This document shows, in pieces, positions 1 to 11,395 of a stretch of 42,413 nucleotides of DNA (position 1 is the first letter of the stretch; the number at the start of each line of letters is the position of its first letter). The notes below the pieces were generated by a model, which was not told where the DNA came from, searched no databases, and worked only from the letters and a program-made list of their open reading frames with translations. Origin of the DNA: Gnetum montanum. Its lineage: Eukaryota; Streptophyta; Gnetopsida; Gnetales; Gnetaceae. The position numbers and the translations under genes are program-made. The stretch covers positions 1 through 42,413 of the forward strand of contig MNCI01021037.1 in NCBI GenBank assembly GCA_015680685.1, read 5' to 3'.

Positions 1-163
1 TAAGGTGATATTACAAATAAATATTTTAAATATCAATATTGCAAAGATTTTATGGGTAGTAACTTATATATAATAATGTTTTAAAATGATGTCTATGACT
101 TGGGGTAATTAAAGGCAAATTTCTAAACCAAGGCTTTACAGCATGAGTACTTCACACTATGGG

Positions 164-200
164 TATATATCTATCTATATATATATATGTATATATATGT
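164..200. repeat. AT-rich microsatellite
   Basis: An alternating T/A tract (tatat, ctat and tgtat variants) covers these bases and is followed by two copies of a ggttaattt motif. The first 240 bases otherwise hold only AT-rich sequence in which I see no gene. Confidence 0.8.
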
Positions 201-239
201 TGGTTAATTTGGTTAATTTGTGATTAATTTAAACTTTTA

Positions 240-1126
240 TTTGATGAACTGCAACTCCGGTTTACCAGCATCGGCCCAAAATATCTCCCAACACATGTCT
301 TGTTGTGCCTTTGTGTCTCTACTGCCTTAGTTCGTGGACTGGTATGCGACATCGTAGGCATCGGCATCGGGCATGGCTACTATTTTAGGATTGCAGGTTC
401 CAGGGCAAGTAAACTTATGATTGCCATTTTTTAACCGCCTGGAAAAATTTTGAAATGCATTCTTTGAGAAAACCTCGGCCTGTTTGGCAAGGTTGGAGGC
501 AGAACCCGAAACTGAAGATTTCGCAACTGTCTTCCTTGTCCTCCGCCGCAACCGCATGTTGTGTTGGTGCTGTTGCCGTCGTCGTAGCCCTCATCTCCCT
601 CAAGTCACCTGCAGCAACCCTCGGCCAGATCTAGACGTGGCTGAGGCCATGGCCCCGTGCGCGACAGAGACCACTACCTTTCTTCTTCTACTGTCGTCGT
701 TCATCCGCCTGCCGCGACCATTGTCTCATTTCGCCCATTGCACGCCATCTGTCCTCCACCGACGCAGCCACCGTCACGCAGTGGAGCAAGGTCCTATTAT
801 TGACTCACATGGTGCAGAAATCAGTAGGGTTTGGTTACCCTACTCACGCGGAGGTTTTTGTATTCCTATTTGCAGAGGCGGCAGCGAACGCTGCTTATGG
901 TCCCCAAGAAAAAATGAAATGTTGATGTCTGCTTCTCTCTTCTTCTTCTTTTTGAAAACAGCTTCTCTGAATTACGCGACATGGGGCTTAGCAACAGTAT
1001 GAACCTTCATCCGATGCAGATCATAATCAGAGGGCTCAGCACTGGGAACAGATCTCGAGCTCGCGGTTCTCTGGGAATTTTGATTTTTGGAAACAGGAAC
1101 AGTTTATGTTACCTTTAAAAATTTAA
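240..1126 (+). other. GC-richer genic-like island, possible host gene fragment
   Basis: This stretch is clearly richer in G+C and in CpG (runs such as cgtcgtcg and ccgccgcaaccgc) than the rest of the window, where CpG is largely decayed. An open frame of 172 codons runs 484-1002 on the plus strand, rich in Arg, Cys and Leu and with no domain I know. Two overlapping minus-strand frames (327-557 and 415-603) are equally open, so coding strand cannot be decided. A pyrimidine tract ending in tttgcag near 881 looks like a plant splice acceptor. What is seen is composition and open frames. That it comes from a host gene is inference. It could also be a decayed UTR or a little-methylated transposon end. 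Confidence 0.3.
992..1126 (+). other. Possible terminal exon
   Basis: After an AG at 990-991 an open frame of 44 codons runs to a TAA at 1124-1126. Its translation is rich in Gln, Glu, Trp and Ser (for example HWEQISSSRFSGNFDFWKQE), a composition more like a soluble host protein than AT-rich noise. No start codon is needed if the AG is a splice acceptor. I do not recognise the family, and the frame is short enough to be chance. Confidence 0.2.
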
Positions 1127-1440
1127 ATGATAAATTTATAATCCGAAAGTAAGGTGGAACAAAGACTCTGGAACCCTTTCCATCAAAATATGAATTGTCC
1201 TGCTGAATTTGTGTTGCTGTAGAGGTTGCTTTCCGGAATAAAATGGATACAACACAAATTTTACTTAAGATGCCCTCTGATTTGTTATATGTTTATATCA
1301 TATAAATGGTAAATTGGGCTTCTTCCGTAATCCCACTATGTATAGGAACACATTTTTATAAAGTAAAAAAAAATGCTACTTATTCTTTTTCCTCTCAAAC
1401 CTAAATTTTAGCCACTTCTCCAAGAACTTTTAACCAATTT
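1127..1440. other. Unassigned AT-rich spacer
   Basis: No open frame, repeat or recognised element is visible between the genic-like island and the gag relic. Confidence 0.5.
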
Positions 1441-2110
1441 AACCTTACTAGCCTGCTCCATGAAATGGCCAAATGTGCCAACATAAGGTTATTAGAATTG
1501 GCAAGATTCACCTAGAAAATATTTAATCCAGGTTTAGGCTAAGAAGGTAAAACTTGATCATTATGATGAAGCCTTGATATCTAGTGCTAAGATGAAAATT
1601 GGCTAGTTACTATGAAGAATCTTTTTAACATGTTGACTTTATTAAGTCATGAACATCTAGAGGTGATCTATTTGTATTTTAGGGGACTTACTGCAACATG
1701 GTTGAATGGGTTGAGATCTCAAGAATTACTGATAAAATTGGCTTAACATCTATTGAGATTTTAAACAAAACTTTGTACCAAATTTTTTTCTCAAGGAACA
1801 TAAGATGCGATTTGCCTTATTGAAATTGGATTGATAATGCATGGAATATTATTACAAGGAATTCTATGATCTCTCTAGATATGTAAGTCATTAGGATGAA
1901 GGTGAATTAGCTTGAAAGTTCATGGGTGAACTACATGCTCAATTACACCCTTAGACATGTGCTCATAATCATCTATGAAAATTTATACACCATTTCCAAT
2001 ATATTTTTAAAATACATTGAAGACAAAATGTTGAAGGATTATAGGAGTATTACATAGGCTAATGAACATCTTTTTGTATGCAAACATCTTCTAAGAACTT
2101 GTGAATGTAG
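1441..2110 (+). pseudogene. gag: Chromovirus-type Ty3 gag relic
   Basis: Read through several stops and frame changes, the plus strand gives the order of a Ty3 chromovirus gag core: a GLTATWLNGL block near 1684-1713, a KFFSQ block, then EYYYKEFYDLSRYV near 1845-1885, followed by a DEGELA..FMGELHAQLHP block near 1895-1950. In the family this region packs the element RNA into virus-like particles. Stops mostly sit where TGG, CAA or CAG would be expected. I see no LTR, primer site or pol next to it, so it is an orphan fragment. The lineage call rests on the YY.F..LSRY pattern and is moderately sure. Confidence 0.6.
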
Positions 2111-2529
2111 TTTTGACTTGATCTTTTAGTATTATTTGAATTTTATTATAACCACTATAGTCAAATAGAAAACTATAGTATTTGTGTTATGCACTTATGT
2201 TTAATACTTGGTTAAAAAATAACAATAAAAAATGGTCTTTAAAAGTTTCCATGTTTAACAAGCTAAAATTAATGTAGATCCTTCACTACTTCCCTCTTTT
2301 AGTTAGAATTATAAGTAGGCTTACCAACTCACTATTCACTATAGGATATATGAATCCTAATTTCAAGAGCTTCTTAATATCATTGTATTCACAACTTGCT
2401 TTAATTTGGGATTCAGCCTAACTATGGATGGCATTTGGGATTGATGGTTGGATTTATGTAACTTTGTATTAGCATATTAATTGATCTATTCATATTATTT
2501 TGTCATATAATTAGATAAATGTAATTAAC
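2111..2529. other. Unassigned spacer between two relics
   Basis: AT-rich sequence without a recognisable domain. It separates a plus-strand chromovirus gag relic from the truncated pol end of minus-strand E1, so at least one element junction lies inside it, but I cannot place it. Confidence 0.4.
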
Positions 2530-3345
2530 CATTTATTAACTACATTAATTAACCTTTGTTTTTGTTCCTATGTAAGCTTGGGCTTCACTATTACATGTTT
2601 TCAATCTTCTAAAAATACATACTTAAGATATTTTGATAAATTTTTAAGTTATATGGGTTTCTACTCTATTCTTTCTAGGAATTCTAACTTTTTCCAAACA
2701 CTCTATTCTTCTTACTTATTTTTTGTTTGGAAAAGTTGTTGCTTGATGCATTTCATTACATTTGCTATATCAACATAAGAATTTGTGAGGGTTTCATGTA
2801 GTTTCATGCATATTGTAGACTTGCAACTCTTATTTTCTAACAACCATTGGATGCCTTCTTAGTTAGTGGTTATTATGTACAGATACTTTTGTATACATAT
2901 TTTCTCTTCACATGAACTGCATGTTGTGATGTTTCTTTTTATAATTTTTCATACCTTCCTCATGCAGTTTCATCCTCTATTATTGTATTTGATGCATGAA
3001 GCTCTTCTTCTTAATCACTCCATGCTCATTTTCCCTAGAAATATCTAGGGAAAGATATCTAATACTAAGCTTGACATCAATTGTACTTAGCTAAGCTCTC
3101 CTCATAATGATAGAAAACTTACCTTTGCATTTATCTACCTGAATTACCAAGAAATATGCTAGATAAGACCATCCATTAATGTTGGTCATAATGTTCTTCA
3201 CTTGTCATAAAGGAACACTGATGGATTGATTTGTAAGCTTCAACTTGATGTTGCATTTTTTGAGTGGTGGTAAGTTCCATGCTTTGTAGATCTCTTAGAA
3301 GATCAAGTTCACACAGAAACTTGAGCCTAACATAGATTTGCATGT
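2530..3345 (-). pseudogene. pro: E1 protease and beginning of RT
   Basis: On the minus strand from about 3345 downward the translation aligns with the E3 and E2 aspartic-protease region: CVNLIF.EIYKAWNLPPL, then NQSISVPL and a FSIIM.RA block near 2990-3150 that matches FPIIMGRA in E3. Retropepsins cut the Gag-Pol polyprotein. The catalytic D-S/T-G is decayed here (LGSSF precedes VNL). Past about 2700 the frame resembles the linker and first residues of Athila-type RT (LKIYQNILSMYF, compare LKTLFVGMEYAFL in E2), and then homology stops. Numerous stops make it non-functional. Confidence 0.6.
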
Positions 3346-4330
3346 TGGATTTCTTGCTATTTGAAAGTAAATAAGGAAACTATCAAGATTTTTTCTTTTC
3401 TTGGGAGGTTACTTATTTTCATGTGGTTAGTAATAATGTGAATTAGCATGATAGTTTGAACATTTTAGGCTTTTGTATAAAGTTGGCTTACCTGAGATAT
3501 TGGAGATTGTTGGTATTGGTATGGGGTTCATAGCCATTAATAATTGCATGGATTTAAATTGACTAATAGGTCTAAATAAAAAATATTTTAATGTTTACAC
3601 TTAAAACCACTAGAATTGTCATTAACTTACATATTTATGACTTAAGTAGCATTTTTCTAATGTGGTTATGGAGCTATCATACCTTACATTTCTATAGGTA
3701 ACACTAGAGAAAGTTGAGTATGCAATGACTAAGGATGCATGAAAGGTGGATGTAAAGAGTAGGAGTGAGATTTGGCTTTAGAAGTAGAAGACCTGTAGTA
3801 TTTTTTTGGGTACTAATAGTGGGAGGTATGAGTTTAAGCAGCTACATCACTAGGAGAGACATGTTGTTGAACATAATATCCATATTGATCTGGCTTCTTG
3901 TAAGGATATTGTTTTCTTAATGGTACCATCTCCCATGACTGTGGGTCTTGCCACTACTAATAATAATACTTCTAAGGTTGAGCTAGAGCTTTACTTGGAT
4001 AGTATTGTTGATCATGCAACTACATGTAGTTTCCTTACAAATAAGGTAACCTTTTGGGTATCTAATTTTTGATGAATTTTGGGTTTAATTCATATGTTTC
4101 TAACTCTTTTAAATGTCACATAATAGAGTAGCATCCCTTAGGATGTTCGCATTAGCACAAGTCACATTCATCATTAGTTAAATTTGAATTAGCAACCTTC
4201 TCCACAACTTTTCCTTTTTGTCTATGTATGTTATTCGTTATTTGTTATTCCTTTTTGTTGTCCTTATCTTATGCAAGGATCTTCTCTATTTTCTCCTCCA
4301 TTACTTTGAGTGTAGTTTTGAATTTTTCAT
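3346..4330 (-). pseudogene. gag: E1 gag C-terminal part with zinc-knuckle relic
   Basis: At about 4129-4166 the minus strand encodes CDLC.CEHPKGCYSIM, matching CEICQYDHPKGCC of E3 and CDICQYEHLKGCC of E2: a C-x2-C-x3-H-x4-C nucleocapsid-type motif that binds element RNA. Upstream in reading direction (4170-4320) is a Lys-rich tract with VMEEKIEKIL, corresponding to the KIVESREQ.. stretch of E3. The linker to the protease (3346-4100) is strongly decayed. E1 sequence stops at 4330 where the LTR of element A begins. Confidence 0.55.
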
Positions 4331-5192
4331 TGATTCATTAAAGTTATTTTAGAGTTGTTTGCATGTATTTCTATCTCTAGGTAGGTAATTTTCATGAGAT
4401 AGTGAGTCACAATTATTCATAATGTGGAGTTACAAGATATTGCAAGCCCAAGTTAGTCATAATTGGAAGACAAGTGAAGAATTTCATATGTCTTATGTTA
4501 GATAGTGAGTTCTGGGCCATTACGAGTTATAGTGAGATTGTAGTTTGAGATTGAAAATCATAGTTTGTCATAGTTGGCATAGAAGTAGAAAAAAGATATT
4601 CTAGATTTTATTGGTGTAATATATTTAGGATTCATAATTTGTTCATAGGTTGGTAACTAGTAGGGGTGCAAGCCACAATCACTCATATTCCTAAAAATTG
4701 ATTTTTTTTTTTTTTTGAAAACACCATGATTTTTAAATTGGAGATCAATTATTAGGGAAGGCCAATAGTTACTTTAGCAGCTATAAAAGGATGTTTAGTA
4801 TTCAAAGGCAAGAAGGAGTAAGATAAGATGAGAGGCAAGAGTAAGAGCACTTGAAGAAGAGAGAGGGTAGTCAAAGAGAAGATGAAGAGTCTCTTATGAG
4901 TGTTATATTATCTTGAGCTTGTATGCTCCAAGTGTGAGTAAAGTTGATGGATTGAGAGGAGATATGTGTGGCCTCTAAGATCCTTGCGATGTTGGAATTG
5001 AGCTTTGCTCCTCACTATTGTTGTATTTTTCTACTTGAGATTTCATTAATCGAGGGAGGATTTCTCCATTTTTTGTGTTCTTATTTCTCTAATTCTCCCT
5101 TTCTTTGTGTTCTTATTTTTGTAAGCTAATTTTTATTAGAAGATTATGGAATTTAGTTCTATTAGGATTTGTTAAGATAAATATACATTGCA
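4331..5192 (+). repeat. 5' LTR of A
   Basis: Begins TGATTC and ends ATTGCA immediately before the primer site. A TATA box (tataaaag, 4782-4789) marks the likely transcription start, followed by a purine-rich gagagaggg tract. It aligns along its whole length with 7116-7915. The exact first base is uncertain because the two copies differ at the very start. Confidence 0.7.
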
Positions 5193-5193
5193 T

Positions 5194-5206
5194 TGGTATT
5201 AAAGAT
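5194..5206 (+). other. Primer-binding site of A, initiator-Met type
   Basis: TGGTATTAAAGAT follows the LTR end after one base. The standard plant site complementary to initiator-Met tRNA is TGGTATCAGAGC. The differences at the C and first G are the transitions expected from methylated-C decay. It sets the element's strand as plus. Confidence 0.7.
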
Positions 5207-5539
5207 TTGGTTTAAAGGTATCCACATCTAGAGTTATTGATGTTCATCAAGATTTAAAAGAATTTTGAAGAATATAATATTCCTTATGCAAAATTAACAT
5301 TTCAATTGCTAAATATTGGTAATAATTACTTTGATACTTGCAAGATCAGGTTGCTTTTATGATATTGAACATCTATTTATTTGAAAGGCTAGTATTTAGA
5401 GTGAATTACTTCAAATTTGCACTTCTATGTTAAAGCATAGTGCCATTTGCCTTGAATTTAAGAAATATTATTGTAAAAATTTTAGAAATTGCTTGTGGAT
5501 ATCATATTTTTTTCTTTGAGACTTTACCTTTGGACTTAT

Positions 5540-6400
5540 GGAAGGTATGACTCCTAATAAGAAGACAAATCAAGAGCTTAAATAGTTTAAGAATTCCTTT
5601 AAAGCTTTTATGGTTGAAATGCAAGAAGTTATTTCCAAGATCATGGTTAGTAAACACCAAGACTTTGGAGAAACATTAAGAAGATCTAAACAAAAGATTA
5701 AAGAATAAAATTCATTTACATCTATGTAGAGGAAAAGAATGAAAAGTAATTAAAGAGCTCCAAGAAGAGAAAAATCTAGATCTCCAAAACGTAAAGATCA
5801 TAGCAAAGGTCACTGATATAATTGTGGTAACTTTTATCATAAATAATGGGAATGTATAAAGTTAAAGAAGAATGCATATAAGAGGGGGAACACAAATTAT
5901 GAAAGAAGAAGTTATACCTAAAACTTCAAGAGAGGCATGTGAGATTGAACCTTTGTAAATCATTAAGAAAAGTGAGTTGAATAGATGTAATTTTGTTGGT
6001 AATATAAATACTAATAAAGATGTTATGTGTAAGAGTTTATTTAGCATTTATTGTAACATTAAAGGTTATTCTTTGAACATGCTTATTGATGGTGAAGCAT
6101 AGGAGAATATAATCTTTACAATACTATGAAATTATTGCATTTATATACCATTCCTCATCCTAATTTATACAAGGTGTATTGGATGATGAAAAATCATTAA
6201 AAGTAATCTAAGAAGCAAGGTCTTGTAGAGTATTCCATTCGTCAACATCAGGATAGAATTATTTATGATGTGTTACTAATTAATTATGTTGATATTATTC
6301 TCGGTAGGCCTTGGAATTATGATAATAAAACTATTTTTAATGATGAAAATAATATATGAAAATTTACTAAAACTTAGCAAAAGTTTATATTGTTATCTAC
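5540..6400 (+). pseudogene. gag-pro: A gag zinc-knuckle and protease relic
   Basis: A candidate start at about 5540 opens a short frame (MTPNKKTNQEL..) leading through a Lys/Arg-rich stretch to GH.YNCGNFYHK.WEC at about 5812-5860, a C-x2-C-x4-H-x4-C nucleocapsid knuckle with its first Cys changed to a stop. Protease follows: LNMLIDGEA.ENII near 6075-6110 (normal family motif LIDSGAS.N) and IDVILGRPWNYDNKTIFNDENN near 6290-6350 overall, the LLGRPWQYDR block typical of chromovirus proteases. Between start and knuckle there are only about 90 codons, so the usual gag capsid core is missing. The reading frame contains several stops. An 85-codon open frame at 6390-6647 follows, with hydrophobic residues and no domain I can name. 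Confidence 0.65.
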
Positions 6401-6647
6401 TATTCCTAAAGATGATGATTGTACTTTGAAATTTAATAATATTGGTTGTGTTGAGTCTCATATGTATGAGAAGAACAATATTTATAATGATGGACATTTG
6501 TGGTTGGTACTCTTGTTCTATTTACTGATGCTTATTACCATTTGTGTTAGTGCTAGATTGAATTTTATATCTTCATTAATGTTGGAACATGGTTGCAAGG
6601 GTTTGAGAATTGAAAATGGTATTGTTATTATTTCTAAGCATAAGTAG

Positions 6648-7115
6648 TGCTTAAAGAATAAGAGAATTTAGTTGGTTGAAGATGGAGAATCGTCATTGAA
6701 AATTAACAAGGCTTCTTCATTAAAGGATACTAATGCATCCTTTTCTAGATTCTTGTGTAATCTTTGTATAGGTTTGAGCCATTGTGGGGATTCAATTAAG
6801 AATTTCCAAGATGATGGATAATTATTGAAAGTACAATGGGCATGAGGAAAAGCCTCCAAGAGGAGAAGAAGCTCAAAATCAAAAACTCAAATATTGTAAC
6901 CAAGTGTGATAGTTATTCTTGTAATGCTTTTGATGAATTTGAGTCATCAGAATTGTGATGTCAAGTTCAACAATCTTAAGTCATAAGGACATGGTTCCTT
7001 CAAACTTATGAGAGGCCATTAAGAATGACATTTTTAAGGGTAAAGGAGATGATGAGAACATCACACTAACTTCTTCATGTATCCACACCTTAATGTATCC
7101 TAGGATTCCTAGGAG
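6648..7115 (+). other. A 3' interior, no polymerase
   Basis: Between the post-protease frame and the 3' LTR I find no RT, RNase H or integrase motif. Short open stretches such as SFSRFLCNLCIGLSH occur. The last 150 bases read like a terminal acidic tail and 3' UTR. A clear polypurine tract next to 7116 is not preserved. Confidence 0.5.
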
Positions 7116-7915
7116 TGAGTATAGATATTTTAGAGTTATTTTCATATATTTCTAGTTTTTGATAGGCAATTACAATGAGACAATGAGTCACTATCAATTG
7201 TAGTGTGGAGTTCTAGGCTACTAGAAGTCATAGTTTAAAGACAAGTAAATAATTGTATGTTTCTTGTGTTAGATAGTGAGTTGTGAGCTGATGTGAGTCA
7301 TAGTAAGTTTGTAGTTTAAGGTTTCAAATCATAATTTATCATAGTCGGTAAAAGCAAAGAAAAAATATTTTAGGTTTTACTAGTGTGAGCTAGTTATGAG
7401 TTGTAGTCTGATCACAGGCCAAGAAGGGTGAGTTACAATTACCTATAGTTTATGAAAACTCAATGTTTTAAAAACACAAAAATTTCTAAATGGAAGATCA
7501 ATGATTGAGAAAGACTAAAGATCACTTTAGTGGCCATAAAGGATGTTAAGGTTCCAAAGTAATGAAAAGAAAAATTTAGGTGAGGTAAGAGGCAAGCATG
7601 AAAAAACTTAAGGGAGAGAGAGAGAGAGTAGCCAAACGAAAGATAAAGAGTCTCTTGTAAGTTTTATTTTATCTTGAGATCATATGCTCTAAGTATGATT
7701 AAATTTGATGGATTAAGAGGAAAATGTATGGCCTTTAAGATTCTTGAAGAGTTGAGTTGAGCTTTGCTCCTTATTAGTATTATATTTTTCTCTTTAAGAT
7801 TTGATTAATAGAGGGAGAATTTCTCCATTTCTTTATGTTTTTATTTCTTTAAACTAATTTGGCTTAGAAGATTATGAAATTGAGTTTTTTTAGGGTATGT
7901 TGAGGTACATCCACA
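7116..7915 (+). repeat. 3' LTR of A
   Basis: Direct repeat of 4331-5192, starting TGAGTATAG and ending CCACA. The TATA box of the 5' copy is damaged here (ccataaagg near 7535). Many single-base differences and small indels separate the copies. Confidence 0.7.
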
Positions 7916-8212
7916 TCATGGTGTTATCTCTCTACTTCTTTTATGAGTGTCCTTAGGAATAATTTAAACTATTGCTAATTATTCTCTATATTTTTCAAGG
8001 TACAAATATCATAAAATACTTGCAAATAATGTCATTGATATGCATTGTAGTCTCTCTCAAACTTAGGGATGTTGTTCATGTTAAGTTTATTAATATGGTT
8101 ATTCCCCTGATATCTAGTTGGGATATAAATAATTTTCTTGATAATAATTATGCTTTTATTACTAAGCAAGGGTCATCATAATCATCTCATTCATCATGAT
8201 TCTAGTCATAGC
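7916..8212 (-). pseudogene. gag: E1 gag middle segment
   Basis: The minus strand gives NMNNIPKFERDYNA, VFYDICTLKNIEN and KLFLRTLIKEVER, which align with DMNDIPQFEGGYNA, EFHDACAL.NIEK and KLFPRTVVKEAES of E3. It is the entry to the gag capsid core. The next roughly 550 bases of gag core (as judged from E3) are absent on the far side of A, so sequence was lost when or after A inserted. Confidence 0.6.
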
Positions 8213-8214
8213 TA

Positions 8215-9909
8215 TGCTAACCGAAATCATTGGCATTAGGATGGAAGGGAAAAACAAACGCCAAAAGATTGCTAGAGAGACACAGCTAACCCTACCTTCG
8301 CGTGACGGCAAGCTGGAAAAGAAAATGAAGGTAGAGTGCCTTGAATGATCTACATGCAAATCAACCAAGGACTTCCCTGAGCATAAGCTACGGCTTGTGC
8401 TAGAGTTATTGTAACTGGTAACGTACAAAATGAAAATAAAACGTAACCGCGATGGCATATACAAAAGTGTGAAATAGATAAAATAGAGCAAACAATGTAA
8501 TGGAAGGAAATAATGAACTGTATTGTATTACTTAAAAATATGTACATCGATCAAAGCGTAGTTGCGTGTATGGATGGCAAGTCAAGCACTAAGCCTCGGG
8601 GTGATGCGTTCACAGGTGCTTGGGTGCTAGGAATCATGTGTGCTCGAGCATCCAAAGTTTGCTGGTCAATGCTCCCAAAGCCGTCAACCTTCAAAATTTC
8701 CAACCCTATTTATGTGAATTGACAGGGTATTTATAAGGTTTGGCTAGGCTCGGGTGCGAAACTCATGGATGGAATCAACGACCAAGAAATGAGAGAAAAA
8801 CGGATCATGTAACACGTGTTTGATGGACAGTTGTGTGTGAATTGGACATGTGTGGGTAGGTTATGTTTTTGACTAGATGCACTGTATCTTACAACGTGTA
8901 TTGGCTTACACAAGCTAGCTTATGCCCATAGAAGCAGATACAATTTGGATCGTAAGAGCTTGACAAGCTCACAAATGGCAAAAATTTACAATGAAAATGA
9001 TAGTGCACAACAAGAGGATTTTACTTCGGCTCTCTTAGAACTTCTCGATCCATGGATTGACTGCTACAGGGTGCTGATGTGAGTGGTTTTGTGGCTATTT
9101 GAGGCATCTCTGTTTCACCAAAGATCCTAGCGTGAGTTTATTTTGTCTTGGCATGTCCTCAACTTGTGTTTGGCATGCTTTTGACCACGTGTGATCAGTA
9201 CTCATGCTGTACTCACGCTGCTAGTGTGACCTAAGCATGACCTGATGAAAATAACACATTTCACACCAATTATTGATCTTTGAAGCCTATTCTTTGAGTG
9301 CAACAATTGCCTAACTATGGTTGATCCTAAGAGTGAACTACATGTTGAAAATTGAGCTTGGGTATGCCTTGATTTGAGCCACTTTTGGAAGCTCACGCTG
9401 GACTCACGCTGCCAGCATGAGCTCAGCATGACCACAGCGTGACCTACAAAACTTAGTAATTTTGGACCTGAAGTTTGAAATTCTAGAGGCTGGGACTTGA
9501 AGTAGTCATCAACAAGCCATGAGGATGACTTGCACCTTTGAAGTTAAACCATTTTGACTTGATTTCGAGGCTCTTGGAGTTGCTCACACTAGGTGTGATC
9601 TGCACTCACGCTATCAACGTCACCTCAGCATGACCTAGGAAAATTTGTGCAATCTGGGCCAAAATCTAAACTCCCGAATGCTGAAACTTGAAGTGGACAA
9701 TAGTGGCCCTATGAAGATGACTTGCACCCTCAAATTGGACCATTTTGACTTGATTTTGAGGTCGTTGGAGCTGCTCACACTGAGGGCAAGCCCAGCTTGA
9801 CAACCTCAACGTGAGTTCTATGCCTTAGCCAAATTTTTGCCTCCCGAAAGCTCAAAGGCTTTGAGTTGTTCTCATTTCAAAGTGTTAGGCCATAATTAGT
9901 GGTGTTTCA
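8215..9909 (-). repeat. 3' LTR of B
   Basis: Reads TGAAACACC..GGTTAGCA on the minus strand, with TG and CA termini. A TATA box (tataaata on the minus strand, 8728-8735) is followed by a second AT-rich copy of similar kind. Small perfect palindrome gagcttgacaagctc at 8956-8970. Roughly nine bases in ten match the other LTR in stretches compared by eye. Confidence 0.8.
9170..9860 (-). repeat. About 195-bp degenerate tandem repeat inside the B LTR
   Basis: Blocks containing ctcacgctg or ctcacact followed by agcatgacc or agcgtgacc recur near 9186, 9385, 9580 and 9770, each about 190-200 bases apart. They are separated by related text (gacttgattt.gaggctcttgg, gatgacttgcaccct). Four units can be traced, with the middle two most alike. 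In the element's orientation they fall in the early U3 region, where LTR regulatory sequence lies. Confidence 0.6.
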
Positions 9910-10904
9910 TTGGTTCCTCTTTGTTGATGTTTGGAAGAATCCACCCGAGAGGCATCAAAAAAAAAAGCACAAAGCACCACGACCAACTAAGTACCAAGCA
10001 TTATCCATCATCCCCTAGCTAGATGTCATCGCACCGTGTTCAAAAGTACATGGGATTGGGGAAGTGTAGTTCAAGATGCAAGGGGATTGGTTGTNAAGAA
10101 ACATGAATCTTGTAGAGTGTTTGTGGGAGCCCATTGTAAACAGCCAAAGCCACGCAATGATGTGCAACATGATCTTTTGAGACACGAGTGTAACTATTTT
10201 TTCAAGATAATTGCCTTCCCGCCTGGGGCTTGTATGAGAAGAGCCAATGATCTTTGGTCTATGATGTCAACGGGGTCATGAAGACATTTTTCATGCATTT
10301 TTCTCTTTGATATTTTTTTTCTTTTTCTTTTTGTTTTCTTTTTTTTTATTTATTTTCTTTCTTTCTCATTTTTTTATTCCTTTTGAAAGAGCTTACTTTT
10401 AGTGCTATACTTGTGTTCATGTGCTTACATTGTATCATGTACCATGTGCTATGTTTTGCGTTGCAATTGCTTAGAGAAACACAGTGTGCAACAGTGTATC
10501 AAGAGCTTTAGGATGAGTAGAATGTATCAATAGGATAAGGGGAATGTAATGGGGAATAGGGAATGTATCAGGATTCAGGAATGTACTTATGAATGGATTG
10601 ATTAAACCAATTTCGTGTGTCAGGAAGAATGTGATACCTTGTCATCATGATGAAGTGCATCTATGTACGAACACCTCAGTCGTGTCATCCTACAAACACA
10701 ACTTCAAGGAGATAAGAGAACAACAAATGATTCAGTTAACTAAGTACTTTAAACTTGAAAAAAACCAAGGAAATGGAGCCACCGTGTGTAATTTTGAAGC
10801 AGACAGAATCATGAACAGCATCAACTTCATCAGGGTCCATGAGATAGATTATGCAGCAACATATCTTTTCAAGTATTGCCTAGTCATCGATGAGGTCGCC
10901 ATTT
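9910..10904 (-). other. B 3' noncoding region
   Basis: A weak purine run (aaagaggaa on the minus strand, near 9925) beside the 3' LTR may be the polypurine tract. T-rich microsatellite at 10306-10380. Two open frames on the opposite strand (10036-10281, containing an N, and 10589-10909, 106 codons) have no domain I know and run against the element, so I do not call them genes. Confidence 0.5.
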
Positions 10905-11230
10905 TATAGTCCTAACAGACTGTTGTGGGTTAGTTTCGCATCATAACCCTTTGGACGATGCCAGTTTAGCATCGTAGCGGATGGTGCAATGCTAGTTTAT
11001 AGTCGTAGCGGACTGTGAAGAGGCAAACTAGTTTATAGTCTTAGTGGACTCTACATGCTAGTTTTATGTCATGGCGGACAAATGTGGCAGTTTAGTATCA
11101 TGCTGAATGGAGCTCTGTGGTGTCAGTTTACTGTCATGATGCCAGGACACTCTATGGTACTAGTTTCAAGCCATAGCCCTAGGACCGTTCTATGGTATCA
11201 GTCTTAGGTCATGATGTCAAGACCATTACA
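10905..11230 (-). repeat. B 3' tandem array 1
   Basis: The motif tagttta.agtc.tagcggac or a variant recurs about seven times at 40-50 base intervals between 10930 and 11215. Tandem arrays near the 3' end of the internal region are a known trait of Tat/Ogre elements and a source of satellite repeats. Confidence 0.65.
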
Positions 11231-11395
11231 TACCTCAAGTTCATTAGACATAGTATCATTTCAAGTACAAGTGATTTGTGGGATTAGTGAACTCATTCCT
11301 GTCCATGTCAGTAAGTTTGAATGCTTCATTATTGTATGCCTTGATGACTAAGTAAGGCCCTCTTTACCTGTGACTATTTTATTATGGCACCTACT
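11230..11395 (-). pseudogene. int: Integrase C-terminal relic of B
   Basis: On the minus strand below 11395 an open stretch reads GPYLVIKAYNNEAFKLTDMD, then RNEFTNPTNH, close to the end of Tat-lineage integrases (G-P-Y/F-V-V-K followed by a TDMDG.E.P.P.N pattern), where the protein binds DNA and the polyprotein ends. The rest of pol is absent upstream. That places the deletion between gag (12240) and this tail. Confidence 0.5.

Larger units (their letters stand above)
4331..7915 (+). mobile_element. A: chromovirus-like element with two LTRs, no RT or integrase
   Basis: Two directly repeated segments (4331-5192 and 7116-7915) flank a 1.9-kb interior that starts with an initiator-Met-type primer site and contains a zinc-knuckle and a protease relic but no RT, RNase H or integrase. 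The flanks share only tcat (4327-4330 and 7916-7919), so the target duplication is weak. It sits in the gag of E1. The interior is far too short for a complete Ty3 element (usually 4-5 kb of gag-pol), so A is either a deletion derivative or a non-autonomous family. LTR divergence looks high by eye, so it is old. Confidence 0.7.

Noticed and set aside
484-1002. 172-codon plus-strand ORF as an intact gene
   Set aside because: No known domain, odd Cys/Arg-rich composition and equally open minus-strand frames. Kept only as a genic-like island.
4331-7915. Element A as a complete autonomous chromovirus
   Set aside because: The 1.9-kb interior has no RT, RNase H or integrase motif on either strand.
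10589-10909. 106-codon plus-strand ORF as a gene
   Set aside because: Runs against the B element, lies in its 3' noncoding region and shows no recognisable motif.
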